A stretch of 44,238 bases of DNA from Planctomycetota bacterium. GTDB lineage: Bacteria; Planctomycetota; SZUA-567; JAKLDR01. The notes below the pieces were generated by a model. The model ran no database searches, was not told the origin of the DNA, and saw only the letters and a program-made list of their open reading frames with translations. The stretch covers positions 1 through 44,238 of the forward strand of contig JAKLDR010000029.1 in NCBI GenBank assembly GCA_022703445.1, given 5' to 3'. The translations under genes and the position numbers were made by a program. Numbering within the stretch: position 1 is the first letter of the stretch; the number at the start of each line of letters is the position of its first letter. Below are positions 1-8,349 of the stretch, one piece after another.

Positions 1-39
1 AAGCACCGTGATCAGCAGCAGTGAAAGAGCCGTTCGCAT
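1..39 (-). CDS. 5' end of a secreted protein gene (partial, runs off the window)
   Basis: Reading the minus strand from 39, an ATG opens a frame translating MRTALSLLLITVL, a basic residue followed by a hydrophobic run as in the n- and h-regions of a signal peptide. A Shine-Dalgarno-like GGGGAGA lies 4-10 nt upstream of the ATG. Only 13 codons are inside the window, so no function can be assigned. It lies 46 bp downstream of the stop of the PK_C-like gene on the same strand and could be co-transcribed with it. Confidence 0.5.
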   Translation of the reverse strand, partial: MRTALSLLLITVL

Positions 40-85
40 CTGGTGATCTCCCCGGGCCAGTGAAACCGCCCCGGGACCGCCCCGG

Positions 86-661
86 TCACCGCGGCATGCA
101 GACCACCTCGTGCACCCGCAGCTTGAAGAAGTCCTGGGAGCACGCCGGGGAGAGCACCACCGCGGTGTCCGCGCCCTCGGCCGTGCCGCCCAGCGCCAGA
201 ATCTCGCGGTCGGTCGGGACCGCGCCCTGGTCGGCGGCCATCAGCGCCACCTCCACGGCCACCTTCATGCCCTGGCCGAAGGTGTAGTAGGCCCCGGCGA
301 TGAGGTTCCCCGGCGTGGCGCAGCCGCCGAATCTGTCGCGGACGGCGCCGTTGACCCCGCCCAGCGCGTGGGTCCCGGCGATGAAGACGGCGCCGAGCTT
401 CTCGGCCGGCGCGGTGAAGCGCTTTTCGAGCCTCCCCCACTTGGCCGCGAAGTTGGCCGCGTAGCCAACGCCCACCACGGCCGCCCGGCTCCCGGCGGCC
501 CGGAGCGCCCTGGCCATCTCCAGGCCCGTCCGGCCGCTCGACGTGGCCACCACCACGTGGCGCACTCCAAGCTCGGCGGCGCGCTCGGCCGCGGCCTCGA
601 GGCACGCCGGGCACCCCTTCCTTCCGGGTTTGTCGAGGTAGACGACGGTCTTGCGTTTCAT
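86..661 (-). CDS. Pyruvate-kinase C-terminal-domain-like protein (PK_C superfamily)
   Basis: A 191-residue protein starting MKRKTVVYLDKPGRKGC. The opening resembles stand-alone proteins with the pyruvate kinase alpha/beta (PK_C) fold: a D/EKPG start, then alternating helices and strands with HVVVATSSGRTGLEMARAL near residues 32-50, where family members carry a conserved strand, an SSG turn and a helix. These proteins lack the kinase barrel; their biochemical role is not established and none is proposed here. The start at 661 was chosen over the longer frame (to 853) because AGGAGG sits just upstream, and because a TTGGCG-16-TATAAT promoter at 695-722 lies inside the longer version. The protein has no signal peptide and is predicted cytoplasmic. 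Family assignment is from sequence feel, not a search. Confidence 0.65.
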   Translation of the reverse strand: MKRKTVVYLDKPGRKGCPACLEAAAERAAELGVRHVVVATSSGRTGLEMARALRAAGSRAAVVGVGYAANFAAKWGRLEKRFTAPAEKLGAVFIAGTHALGGVNGAVRDRFGGCATPGNLIAGAYYTFGQGMKVAVEVALMAADQGAVPTDREILALGGTAEGADTAVVLSPACSQDFFKLRVHEVVCMPR

Positions 662-694
662 GGACTGGTCCTCCTGGTGGTCACCGATCAGCCG

Positions 695-722
695 ATTATA
701 GGCCGCCGGCGCCCGGCGCCAA
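695..722 (-). promoter_or_regulatory. Sigma70-type promoter for the PK_C-like gene
   Basis: Minus strand: TTGGCG (722-717), 16 bp spacer, perfect TATAAT (700-695). The predicted start of transcription leaves a leader of about 26 nt with AGGAGG before the ATG at 661. Confidence 0.75.
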
Positions 723-840
723 GGCGCGAGCGGGGAGAGGGGCCGGGAGCCCCCTTCCGCGCGGCGCCCTCCGGGCCGTCCCGGCTTCGCCGCCCGGGAA
801 GAGACCCCCCGGCCCCTTTTCCCGCTTACCCCTGTCATTC

Positions 841-869
841 TTGCCGGTTCCATATGAGCGCGCTATACT
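841..869 (+). promoter_or_regulatory. Sigma70-type promoter for the TPR peptidase gene
   Basis: TTGCCG (841-846), 17 bp, TATACT (864-869). Transcription is expected to start near 876, giving a leader of only about 10 nt that consists almost entirely of the Shine-Dalgarno GGAGGAAGG before the ATG at 886. Confidence 0.65.
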
Positions 870-885
870 GGTGGACGGAGGAAGG

Positions 886-2664
886 ATGCACCCGAGGACC
901 GGCATCGCCCTGACGGCTGTTCTGCTTCTGGCGCTCGCCGCCGCGGCGCGGGCCGACGTCATCACGCTGGAGGACGGCCGGCAGATCACCGGGCAGATCA
1001 TCGAGGAGACCCCCACCAAGGTCACCATCAAGGTGCCCTACGGGTCCTTCTCGATGGAGCGCTCCCGGATCCTGAGCATCGAGAAGCAGAGCCCCCTCGA
1101 CTACCACCTGGCCCAGGGTGACAACTTCGCGGACCGCGGGGAGTTCGCCGTGGCCCTGCGCGAGTACCGCGAGGCGGTGCGCCTCGCCCCGGACGACAAG
1201 AACGCCCGGGCCAAGCTCGCCTCCGGGCTGGCCAAGCTGGGCCGGCACTGGACCCGCCTGCGGCGCTTCGCCGACGCCCGCACGACCTTCGAGGAACTGG
1301 CCAAGCTCGACCCCGGCAACATCGACGCCCGCCTGGGCTTCGCCACCCTGGACAAGGAACTGGCCGCCATCAAGGCGCTGGTCGCCGAGGGCGACAAGGC
1401 CCTGGCGGTCCGGCGCTACGAGGACGCGGCGGCGGCGCTGGCCAAGGCCATGGAGGCCGACCCGGAGACCCGCGCGGACCTGGCCCCCCGGCTGGCCTCC
1501 GCCCTGCGCGGGCTGGCCGACGAGCGCTACGCCGCCAGGAAGTTCGACGAGGCCGCCGGCCTGTTCGCCCAGGCCCTGGTGCTCCGGCCGGACCTGGCCG
1601 CGGAGGTCGAGGGCCGCTTCATCTCCAGCGTCATGCCCGGGGTGATCACGGCCATCAACTCCCGCGACCTCAAGCTGGCCCGCGAGCGCCTGGGGGTGCT
1701 CATCGGCTTCGCGCCCACCGACCCGCGGGTCTGCTACCTGCAGGGGGCCATCTTCGCCAACGAGGGCAACCTGGCCGCGGCGGCCGAGAGCTTCGCCCGC
1801 GGCCTGGGCCGGGCCGCCTCCGGGACGGCCACCCCCGAGACCGTCAACGCCCTGCACGAGGACCTCCGCAAGGCGCTGGGGACCGGCAACGGCAGCCTGG
1901 CCCTGGACAAGCCCTTCGAGGAGCGCTACCAGGAGGCCGTCGCCGGCGACTGGCTCAAGCTCGAGGGCCGGCGCTTCACCGTCTACCACCACAACGAAAA
2001 GCTGGCCGCGCAGGTGCTCCAGTCGGCGGAGTACTACCTGGACAAGATCTCCTCCGGCCTGGCTCTGCCCGAGCGCGAGCTGTGGGCCGGGCAGTGTCCC
2101 ATCTACATCTACCGCAACCAGGAGGAGTACCGGGCGGCCACCAAGCAGGAGGAGTGGTCCGGCGGCGTCTACTCGCTGGAGACCCGCGGCTCGGCGATGC
2201 TCAGCCAGAAGATCTCCACCTTCCAGACCGCCCCCAAGCTCATGGCCAACGTCCTGCCCCACGAGATCGCCCACCTGGCCTTCATGTCGTCCATCAAGTA
2301 CGGCCGGAAGTTCCCGCTGGTGCTGCACGAGGGCGTGGCCACGTTCAACGAGCCGGCCTTCCGGCGCAGCTATTTCGACGGGGTGCTCAAGGCGGCGCTG
2401 AAGACCGACTCGGCCTTCCCGGTCGACGAGGTCTTCAAGATGACCAAGTACCCGGAGAAGACCGACCTCTTCTACGGCCAGGGGCTCTCCATGGTCGAGT
2501 ACCTGGTGGCCGCGCGCGGCGCCGAGACCTTCTACAAGTTCGCCCAGGACATCGACACGCTGGGGGTGACCGGCGCCCTCAACAGGACCTACGGCTTCAA
2601 GGACCTCGACGAGTTCGAGCGCTTCTGGAAGACGAACGCCGCGGCGCCGAAGAACTACCGCTAG
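886..2664 (+). CDS. Secreted TPR protein with gluzincin-type (HExxH) peptidase domain
   Basis: A 592-residue protein. Residues 1-23 form a signal peptide (MHPRTG, hydrophobic run, ARA cleavage). It is followed by a short beta domain (DVITLEDGRQITGQIIEE) of the type seen in planctomycete secreted proteins, then several TPR-like helical pairs (about 65-290). The C-terminal third resembles the DUF1570/peptidase-MA group: HEIAH at 459-463 gives two zinc-ligand histidines and the catalytic Glu, and LHEG with Glu482 fits the third zinc ligand. The closing YGQGLSMVEYLV segment is also typical. It probably acts outside the cytoplasm as a zinc metallopeptidase; the substrate is unknown. The start at 886 was chosen because GGAGGAAGG abuts it and the signal peptide begins there. 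The next gene follows after 73 bp. Confidence 0.85.
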   Translation: MHPRTGIALTAVLLLALAAAARADVITLEDGRQITGQIIEETPTKVTIKVPYGSFSMERSRILSIEKQSPLDYHLAQGDNFADRGEFAVALREYREAVRLAPDDKNARAKLASGLAKLGRHWTRLRRFADARTTFEELAKLDPGNIDARLGFATLDKELAAIKALVAEGDKALAVRRYEDAAAALAKAMEADPETRADLAPRLASALRGLADERYAARKFDEAAGLFAQALVLRPDLAAEVEGRFISSVMPGVITAINSRDLKLARERLGVLIGFAPTDPRVCYLQGAIFANEGNLAAAAESFARGLGRAASGTATPETVNALHEDLRKALGTGNGSLALDKPFEERYQEAVAGDWLKLEGRRFTVYHHNEKLAAQVLQSAEYYLDKISSGLALPERELWAGQCPIYIYRNQEEYRAATKQEEWSGGVYSLETRGSAMLSQKISTFQTAPKLMANVLPHEIAHLAFMSSIKYGRKFPLVLHEGVATFNEPAFRRSYFDGVLKAALKTDSAFPVDEVFKMTKYPEKTDLFYGQGLSMVEYLVAARGAETFYKFAQDIDTLGVTGALNRTYGFKDLDEFERFWKTNAAAPKNYR

Positions 2665-2737
2665 CAGCGCGAATCGGCTTTTGAGGCGACGCCGAACCGC
2701 CTCCGGCCGTCTCTATTGTGCGAACGGGGGTCCGGCG

Positions 2738-4756
2738 ATGGGTTCCACGGGAGATTCCAGCGCGATCATCGAGCTGCCCGGCTTCGACCGGCGGCCGGCT
2801 GACGCCGCCGGGCTCCGCGGCCTGGTCCGGCTCATCGTCCCCAGCGTCAAGCTGCGCTGTCCGCAGGGCCACGAGCTGGAGCTGCCCGCGGAGTACGCCG
2901 CCCGGCGCGCCATCTTCTGCCCGCACTGCCGCCGGGCCTTCCGCCCGAACGACGGCGAAGTCGCCCAGGCCGGGCGGCTGGTCCGGGTCGGGATGCCCGG
3001 CAAGCTCCACCTGGCGCTGCCGGGCCGGCGGCGCGGGCCGGAGGGTCAGGCGGCAGTCGCGCCCGCCGCGGACGAACCCGCGCCCCCGGCTCCCGCGGTC
3101 ACGCATGGGTCGGAGCGCGCCGGAGCGCTCATCCGGATCAGCCCACGCGCCTTCCGTCGGCTGGTGTCGGCCAGCGGCTGGACCGTCTCCTGTGCCCTGC
3201 ACGCGCTGCTGTTCCTGGCAGCCGCCCTGCTGGGCCTGGCCGTCCACCAGGATCGGCCCGCCGAACCGGAGGTGATCCTGACGGCCACCGTGGTCCCGCG
3301 CGAGGTCCCGGACTGGCGCGAAACGCCCAGGCGCCGGGCCCTCTTCCCCAGTCGCAGCGACCAGGCCCGCGCCGAACCGCTGCCGGACTTCCCCGAGGCG
3401 GCCGAGCCGACCGTCCCGGCCCCCGATGCCGGCGAGCCGCCCGCCGACCCGGTGCCGGACCGGGCCGGACCCGAGCCGGTCATCGGCGAGTTCGGCATCG
3501 CCGCGGCCCAGACCGCGTCATCCAGCCGGAAGCCCCCGGGCGCGACGGCCAGGCCGGAACGCTTCACCATCGGTTCGCGCTCCAGCCCGGAGCTGCGCAT
3601 CGACGCGGCCAAGCGGGGCGGCGGGGGCGATGACACCGAAGGCGCCGTGGAGAAGGCCCTGACCTGGCTGGCCGCCCACCAGGCCGCCGACGGCTCCTGG
3701 CGGGTGTCGGGGGACGGGGCCAGCCGCCGGGCCGAGGCCCGCGGCGCCGAAGCCGGCCCCGGGCCGATAGCCGCAGCGGCGAACTCCGGCCCGAACCCGT
3801 ACGACCTGGCCTCTTCGGCCCTGGCGACCCTGGCCTTCCTGGGCGCCGGGCAGAGCCACCACCAGGGCCGGCACCGCGAGACGGTGGCCCGGGCGATCGA
3901 GTTCCTGCTGTCCGAGCAGAAGCCGTCGGGCTGCTGGACGACTTCCCCGGCCACCCAGGAGATGCACGTTCAGGGCATGGCGGCCCTCGCCCTGGCCGAG
4001 GCGCTCCTGGCGGCGCCCAAGGCCGAGGACGCCGACCGCCTCAGGGCCGCGGCCGGACGGGCGGCGCGCTTCATCGCCGACGCCCAGTATCCGCTCTCCG
4101 GCTGGGGCTACACCCCCTATGCGGTGCGCCTCGCGCCGGACGAGAAGCCGCGGCCCCTGGACCGCTCCGGCTCCGGCGGATACGTGGAGCAGTCGGTGGT
4201 CATATGGAACACCATGGCGCTGAAGGCCGCCAGGGCCGCCGGCATCGAGGTTGAGGACCGGGCCTTCCAGGGCATCGCCCGGTGGCTGGACGACGGCCAG
4301 GGCGCGGACGGCAACTACGCCTACTCCGGCAACCTTATCGGCGGGCGCATCGTGGTGACCAGCAGGAACTCCTCCCCCTGCATGGCCGCGGCGGCGCTGA
4401 TGGCCAGGCTCTGGACCGGCCACCGCCCGGACGAGCCCGCCATGGGCAGGACCGCCACAATCGTGATGGACATGCTCGAGCGCAACCGGGAAGTGGCCGA
4501 CGCCGTCGGATCCCGCAGCGCGGCCAAGACCGGCCCGGACCTCTACTTCCTCCACCACGGGAGCATCGCCCTGTTCCAGATGGGCGGAGACCACTGGGCC
4601 CGCTGGAACCAGATTATGAAACCGATGGTTCTCAAGGCGCAGGCCGCCGACGGCTCCTGGGCGCCGAGCACCTACGCGAACGGCCCCACGCTGGCCACCG
4701 CCCTGGGAGCGCTCGTGCTGGAGAGCTACTACCGGTACTCGCCGCTGTATCGCTGA
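2738..4756 (+). CDS. Zinc-ribbon, transmembrane, squalene-cyclase-repeat protein
   Basis: About 672 residues from the ATG at 2738; an in-frame TTG at 2681 would add 19. Three parts are visible. (1) An N-terminal zinc ribbon: CPQGH then CPHC about 25 residues later. (2) A single transmembrane helix (VSCALHALLFLAAALLGLAV, about residues 147-166) followed by a long Pro/Glu-rich linker, in the arrangement of TonB-like anchors. (3) A C-terminal alpha/alpha barrel of prenyltransferase/squalene-oxidase repeats, with QW-like motifs AADGSW, PSGCW, GADGNY and AADGSW spaced through the last 380 residues. The DXDD motif of true triterpene cyclases was not seen, so a binding or structural role is more likely than cyclisation. 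Start choice is moderate (only GGGGG as a ribosome site). Such fusions are known in Planctomycetes; their function is not established. Confidence 0.8.
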   Translation: MGSTGDSSAIIELPGFDRRPADAAGLRGLVRLIVPSVKLRCPQGHELELPAEYAARRAIFCPHCRRAFRPNDGEVAQAGRLVRVGMPGKLHLALPGRRRGPEGQAAVAPAADEPAPPAPAVTHGSERAGALIRISPRAFRRLVSASGWTVSCALHALLFLAAALLGLAVHQDRPAEPEVILTATVVPREVPDWRETPRRRALFPSRSDQARAEPLPDFPEAAEPTVPAPDAGEPPADPVPDRAGPEPVIGEFGIAAAQTASSSRKPPGATARPERFTIGSRSSPELRIDAAKRGGGGDDTEGAVEKALTWLAAHQAADGSWRVSGDGASRRAEARGAEAGPGPIAAAANSGPNPYDLASSALATLAFLGAGQSHHQGRHRETVARAIEFLLSEQKPSGCWTTSPATQEMHVQGMAALALAEALLAAPKAEDADRLRAAAGRAARFIADAQYPLSGWGYTPYAVRLAPDEKPRPLDRSGSGGYVEQSVVIWNTMALKAARAAGIEVEDRAFQGIARWLDDGQGADGNYAYSGNLIGGRIVVTSRNSSPCMAAAALMARLWTGHRPDEPAMGRTATIVMDMLERNREVADAVGSRSAAKTGPDLYFLHHGSIALFQMGGDHWARWNQIMKPMVLKAQAADGSWAPSTYANGPTLATALGALVLESYYRYSPLYR

Positions 4757-4850
4757 AAGCCGCAAGCCGGCTCCGCACACGGGGATGCGTCCTGGCGAAT
4801 CCGCCCTGTTTTCCTCCTTCAAGAAGTCCCGGGAAACCCGATAGACAGAA

Positions 4851-4873
4851 GGGTGCCGCCCCCGGCGGCACCC
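4851..4873 (+). other. Perfect 10-bp GC hairpin in the leader of the calcium-repeat gene
   Basis: GGGTGCCGCC (4851-4860), loop CCC, GGCGGCACCC (4864-4873): a perfect inverted repeat with a 3-nt loop, 94 bp downstream of the previous stop. No T-run follows, so a classical intrinsic terminator is not supported. It could be a transcript-end stabiliser or part of a leader structure. The surrounding 4757-4968 gap holds no other recognisable element. Confidence 0.6.
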
Positions 4874-4968
4874 GGCGCTAAGTCGAGGATAGGCGCCTCG
4901 GTCGGCGGATGGCTGGTGCGACAGCCGCCCGCGGAGGGACCGGGCGCGAGGCTACAGGGAGGTGCCCG

Positions 4969-6294
4969 ATGGCACTGCCGGCGGCATTTCTGTCGTCATT
5001 CATCGACCCGAGAACTCTCCCCAACCTGCTCCACAACCCCAACGGCAACAGCCCGCTGACGCTGCCCCGGACCGCCGGAGGCAACCCGCCGGCCAACGCC
5101 GTGCCCAACGCGGAGGCCGCGGCCGGCTCGCCCGACTCGGTGGAGCTCTCCGACCGCATGGCGCCGCTCTCCGCCGGTCGCCTGACGGCCGACGGCTCGG
5201 GCCTCTACCGGCTGGTCCAGGCCGGCCGGATCCAGTTGAGCGCCGGAAGCCTGAACATCCGGACGGGGGCCGGCGCGGCGGGGGGGAACGGCCGCGGCGC
5301 CATCGACGCCCTGAACGCGGCGCTGGGCGGGACAACCCTGGCTCCGGGCTCGGGGCTCATGGACCGCCTGCGCAGCTCGCTGGAGCAGCTCGGGCTGGAG
5401 GACAAGAGCGTCCGGGACCTGCTGGCCGTCGCGGGCATGCTCGAGAAGCTCGACCCGGAGGCCTTCCGGCAGTTCGTGGACAGCGTCGAGTCATTCGCCC
5501 GCGCCTCCACCGGAGGCTCGTCCTCAGCCGGCGTCGCGGCTCCGGCCCAGGCCGCCTCCTCGGCCCCGGCAGCCCCTACAGGCGACGCCGCCGCCTCGCG
5601 CTTCGAGCTGAGCTACGTTTCGATGAGCGTCTCGGTGACCGAGGTGACCGCCCGGTCCGAGGCCTCCGCGGACGGCTCGACCACCGAGGTCACCGCGCGG
5701 CGCTTCGAACTGCGCTTCGAGCGCCTGGAGATATCTCTCAGCCGCCAGGGCGCGCAGGGCATGCAGCAGGGCGACCCGGTGGTCCTGGACGTGGCCGGGG
5801 ACGGCACGGATCTCCGCGAGACCTCCGACGGCGTGCTCTTCGACCTGACCGGCAGCGGCCGGCCGGTGCAGACCGCCTTCGTCCAGGGCGACGACGCGCT
5901 GCTCTTCTACGACGCCAACATGAACGGGCTGCTCGACGACGGCACGGAGCTCGTCGGCAACCGCGTCCCGGGCCTCGACGGCATGGCCGAGCTGGCCTCC
6001 ATGGACGCCGACGGCGACGGCCAGGTGACGCCGCTGGACCCGCTCTGGCAGGGACTGCGCGTCTTCCAGGACTGGAACGGCGACGGCGCCGCCGCGCCCG
6101 GGGAGGTCCGGCTGCTCGAGTCGCTGGGCATCGCCGGGCTGTCGACCCTCTGGGAGCGCGGGGACGCCGAGGAGGGCGAGGGCCTGCGCCGCGCCGGAAC
6201 CTCGAGCTTCACCCGCGCCGACGGCAGCCAGGGGCTGATGCTCGATTACTACTTCGGCTACCGGCCGGCGAAGGCCCCGGGGGACGAGACCTGA
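4969..6294 (+). CDS. Calcium-binding-repeat protein (RTX-associated DLDGDG type)
   Basis: A 441-residue protein from the ATG at 4969, preceded by AGGGAGG with 6-nt spacing (the frame is open further upstream to 4909). The N-terminal half is Ala/Pro/Gly-rich and low complexity. The middle holds an alternating beta segment with two copies of TEVTAR. The last 180 residues match a domain common at the ends of RTX/hemolysin-type and flagellum-linked proteins: VVLDVAGDGTDL, FDLTGSG, YDANMNGLLDDGTELVGN, MDADGDGQV and DWNGDGAAAPGE, i.e. four Asp/Asn-rich DxDxDG-like calcium loops. There is no signal peptide, so export would need type I secretion or the protein stays inside. An SVELSDRM stretch near residue 55 recalls FlgM-type proteins, but this is weak. 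Function unknown beyond calcium binding. Confidence 0.75.
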   Translation: MALPAAFLSSFIDPRTLPNLLHNPNGNSPLTLPRTAGGNPPANAVPNAEAAAGSPDSVELSDRMAPLSAGRLTADGSGLYRLVQAGRIQLSAGSLNIRTGAGAAGGNGRGAIDALNAALGGTTLAPGSGLMDRLRSSLEQLGLEDKSVRDLLAVAGMLEKLDPEAFRQFVDSVESFARASTGGSSSAGVAAPAQAASSAPAAPTGDAAASRFELSYVSMSVSVTEVTARSEASADGSTTEVTARRFELRFERLEISLSRQGAQGMQQGDPVVLDVAGDGTDLRETSDGVLFDLTGSGRPVQTAFVQGDDALLFYDANMNGLLDDGTELVGNRVPGLDGMAELASMDADGDGQVTPLDPLWQGLRVFQDWNGDGAAAPGEVRLLESLGIAGLSTLWERGDAEEGEGLRRAGTSSFTRADGSQGLMLDYYFGYRPAKAPGDET

Positions 6295-6325
6295 CGCCGG
6301 CGCCGGCTCACACCTGATCCTGCCC

Positions 6326-6376
6326 GGGCGGCGGTCGAGAGTTCACGGAGGAACGCGGCCGCCGCCCCCCCTTCTT
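6326..6376 (+). terminator. Likely rho-independent terminator of the 4969-6294 gene
   Basis: GGGCGGCGG (6326-6334) pairs perfectly with CCGCCGCCC (6359-6367), with an inner GTTC/GAAC stem (6341-6344/6351-6354). A C/T-rich tail (CCCCTTCTTT) follows. It lies between convergent genes, where a terminator is expected. The T-run is short and interrupted. Confidence 0.5.
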
Positions 6377-6411
6377 TCAGGGCAGCGTCCGGGACGGGCC
6401 GAACGGGACGG

Positions 6412-7191
6412 TCAGGGAGCCGCGGGTTTCTCCGCCGGTTTCTCGGCGGGCTTCTCAGCGGGCGTCTGACGCGGCTTCTCGTGCTTTTCCTCAGCCGCCA
6501 TCAGGGCCGGGCGCAGGGCGTCGCGCCAGAGCTTGTATCCGGCGCGGGCCATGTGCAGGTTGTCGCTCTGGAAGATCTCCTTCTTGGGTTCGCCCTTCTC
6601 GTTGAGCATGGGGGTGGCGACGTCCACGTAGGCGAGCAGCTTGTTCTCCGCGCAGAAGGCCTTGAGCAGCGCGTTGGCCTCCTGCGTCTTCTTCCACAGC
6701 GACCAGCGGCTGGGGCTGGGCTTGATGGACAGGACGTAGATCCGGGCCTCGGGGAGCTTCTCGTGGACCTTCCCGACGAAGGCCTTGAAGGCCTCGAGGA
6801 TCTTCTCCGGGGCGATGCCCGAGGCGATGTCGTTGTCGCCCTCGTAGACGACCACCGCGCGGGGCTTGTAGGCCAGGACCACCCGTTCCGCGTGGTGCAG
6901 CAGGTCGTTCATGTTGCTGCCGCCGAATCCGCGCGGGATCACGGTGAGCGGCGCCAGGTCCTCCGCGATGGTCGCGTGCCAGCCCTTCATGCTGGAGCTG
7001 CCCGTGCAGACGATGGCGCCCTCGGGGGGCTTGGCCGCGGCATCGGCCTTCTCGAAGGCCTGCATCTCCTTCGAGAACTTCCCCGGGGCGCCGTATCCGG
7101 CCGGCTTCTTCTCGGGGCCGTCGGGTTCACCGGCGGCAGCCGCGAGGGCCAGCAGCAGTCCAAGCCCGTAGGCAGCCAGGATGTTCTTCAT
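6412..7191 (-). CDS. Secreted SGNH/GDSL-family hydrolase
   Basis: 259 residues with a signal peptide (MKNILAAYGLGLLLALAAAAG). SGNH blocks are visible: GSSS at 64-67 (nucleophile Ser), GFGGSN at 89-94 (oxyanion Gly/Asn), EGDND at 117-121 (GxND block) and SDNLHMARAGY near 215-225 (DxxH, catalytic Asp/His). Members act as esterases, lipases or carbohydrate acetyl-esterases; the closest style is the GDSL proteins of planctomycetes and verrucomicrobia. The C-terminus is a (PAEK)n tail made of 12-bp DNA repeats. A ribosome site GGAGA precedes the start. The gene follows the epimerase-like gene by 24 bp on the same strand and is likely co-transcribed; an extracellular sugar ester is a plausible but unproven substrate. 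Confidence 0.85.
   Translation of the reverse strand: MKNILAAYGLGLLLALAAAAGEPDGPEKKPAGYGAPGKFSKEMQAFEKADAAAKPPEGAIVCTGSSSMKGWHATIAEDLAPLTVIPRGFGGSNMNDLLHHAERVVLAYKPRAVVVYEGDNDIASGIAPEKILEAFKAFVGKVHEKLPEARIYVLSIKPSPSRWSLWKKTQEANALLKAFCAENKLLAYVDVATPMLNEKGEPKKEIFQSDNLHMARAGYKLWRDALRPALMAAEEKHEKPRQTPAEKPAEKPAEKPAAP
6425..6472 (-). repeat. 12-bp tandem repeats encoding the (PAEK)n tail
   Basis: Four consecutive 12-bp units starting at 6425, 6437, 6449 and 6461 (plus-strand GGTTTCTCCGCC, GGTTTCTCGGCG, GGCTTCTCAGCG and a degenerate GGCGTCTGACGC) encode the PAEK-PAEK-PAEK tail of the SGNH hydrolase. It is likely prone to copy-number change. Confidence 0.8.
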
Positions 7192-7215
7192 GACCTGCTC
7201 TCCGGTGCGCCGCAG

Positions 7216-8253
7216 CTACTTGCCGCGAACCTCCCCGTCGGCGGTGACCCCGCTCACCTCGGTCAGCCCGTGGAACCCGGTGAGCACGAGCTTGGTGGAC
7301 AGGCTCTGGCCGCCATCGAGATGGAGGAGCCGCTCCCCGCGCTGGCGGGCGCCGGGCAGCGAGCTGAACGGTTCAATGGCCACGGCGTAGGCCCGGCCGA
7401 AGTAGGGGTAGTTCTTGGCCGCGCCGGCCTCGCGCCAGATCCAGACGTAGGGGAAGACCTCCCGGTCCCAGGCCATGGCCGCGCCGAGCTTCTCCTCGGC
7501 GTTGACCAGCGCGTACCAGCCGGCCTTCAGGCCGTCCAGGTAGAACATCTCGCCGGTGCCGGCGCCCTCGGCCGGACAGAGCGAGAGGTCCTTGCCCTTG
7601 TCCATCGGCCAGCCCCGCGGCTCGAAGTCGTCGGTGAGCGACCGCTGGGCCTCGGCGAAGATCTTGGCGCCCTCGGCCAGGAGCGGCTTGCCGAAGATCG
7701 GGTGATGCCCCCACATGAAGTCGAAGGGCAGGTCCGAGAGGTTGGTGGCCGTCTCCTCCAGGACGAAGGTCGCGCTGCCGGCCGCCACCCGCAGGGTGCG
7801 CTCCAGGCGCAGCGGCATCAGGTGGCAGTCGACGGACATGTGGGCCACGGCCTCGGCGCCGCGGGCCGAGACGATCTCGGCGCGCCACTCGCGGTTGACC
7901 ACCTCGCCGTGGAAGGGGAGCTTGACGCCGTAGGCCTCGACCGGGCCGCTGCCGTGCGGGAAGAGCTCCGGCCAGCCGCCCGGCGAGCGGTCCCGGTAGC
8001 GGAAGAGCGGGTCGGTGACGACCGGCGGATCGTCCTTGGCGAGCAACCCGCGCGGCGAGGTCTGGAGCAGCTCGACGTTCCGCGGCTTGTAGAAGCACGA
8101 GAGGATCCACCCGCCGTGCTCGGGCAGAACCGTGACCGAGAGCCTGTCGCTCTCGACCACCAGCGTCTTCCAGCCCTTGAGTTCGCCGAAGGAAGCTTTG
8201 GCGTACGCCTTGACTGCCTTGGTCTTGCCTTCCGACTTCACCTTACGTGCCAT
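7216..8253 (-). CDS. Aldose-1-epimerase-like (galactose mutarotase fold) protein
   Basis: 345 residues from MARKVKSEG. The body has mutarotase-fold signatures: a lysine-rich start, TVLPEHGGWILSC (beta strand followed by a GG turn) near residue 60, a middle region with EETATNLSDLPFDFMWGHHPIFG (His pair and ENxS/T-type region near 165-187), and a C-terminal AIEPFSSLPGA segment. The family (aldose epimerase/DUF4432-like) handles sugar anomers or sugar-containing ligands; the exact substrate cannot be read. The start at 8253 is supported by GGAAGG 7 nt upstream. The longer frame to 8313 would read through the heptad-repeat element at 8273-8349 and is not preferred. No signal peptide: cytoplasmic. 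Confidence 0.75.
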   Translation of the reverse strand: MARKVKSEGKTKAVKAYAKASFGELKGWKTLVVESDRLSVTVLPEHGGWILSCFYKPRNVELLQTSPRGLLAKDDPPVVTDPLFRYRDRSPGGWPELFPHGSGPVEAYGVKLPFHGEVVNREWRAEIVSARGAEAVAHMSVDCHLMPLRLERTLRVAAGSATFVLEETATNLSDLPFDFMWGHHPIFGKPLLAEGAKIFAEAQRSLTDDFEPRGWPMDKGKDLSLCPAEGAGTGEMFYLDGLKAGWYALVNAEEKLGAAMAWDREVFPYVWIWREAGAAKNYPYFGRAYAVAIEPFSSLPGARQRGERLLHLDGGQSLSTKLVLTGFHGLTEVSGVTADGEVRGK

Positions 8254-8272
8254 GGGATTTCCTTCCTGCACC

Positions 8273-8349
8273 GAATTATGGATGATGAAACCGGGGCGCT
8301 GCCGAGGCCCCAACCTGTTTCTTCATTCATCATTCCGCATTCACAATTC
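8273..8349. repeat. Heptad inverted-array element A (MEMO / epimerase junction)
   Basis: Right array of 7-nt units: TTTCTTC, ATTCATC, ATTCCGC, ATTCACA, then ATTCC (8318-8350). The left array is shorter (GAATTAT, GGATGAT, GAAA; 8273-8290) and is roughly its reverse complement. The spacer is GC-rich with a GGGG/CCCC pairing. It fills the gap exactly between the MEMO stop codon (8350) and a point 20 bp before the epimerase start, and is strikingly AT-rich for this genome. Confidence 0.8.

Noticed and set aside
4910..4945. GCGGAGGGACCGGGC resembling the SAM-I riboswitch core
   Set aside because: The conserved GGCAACC and kink-turn parts are absent and the downstream gene is not methionine-related.
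6425..6472. 12-bp repeats considered as another member of the paired-array family
   Set aside because: Single array with no complementary partner, coding for a common PAEK-type tail; ordinary coding tandem repeat.
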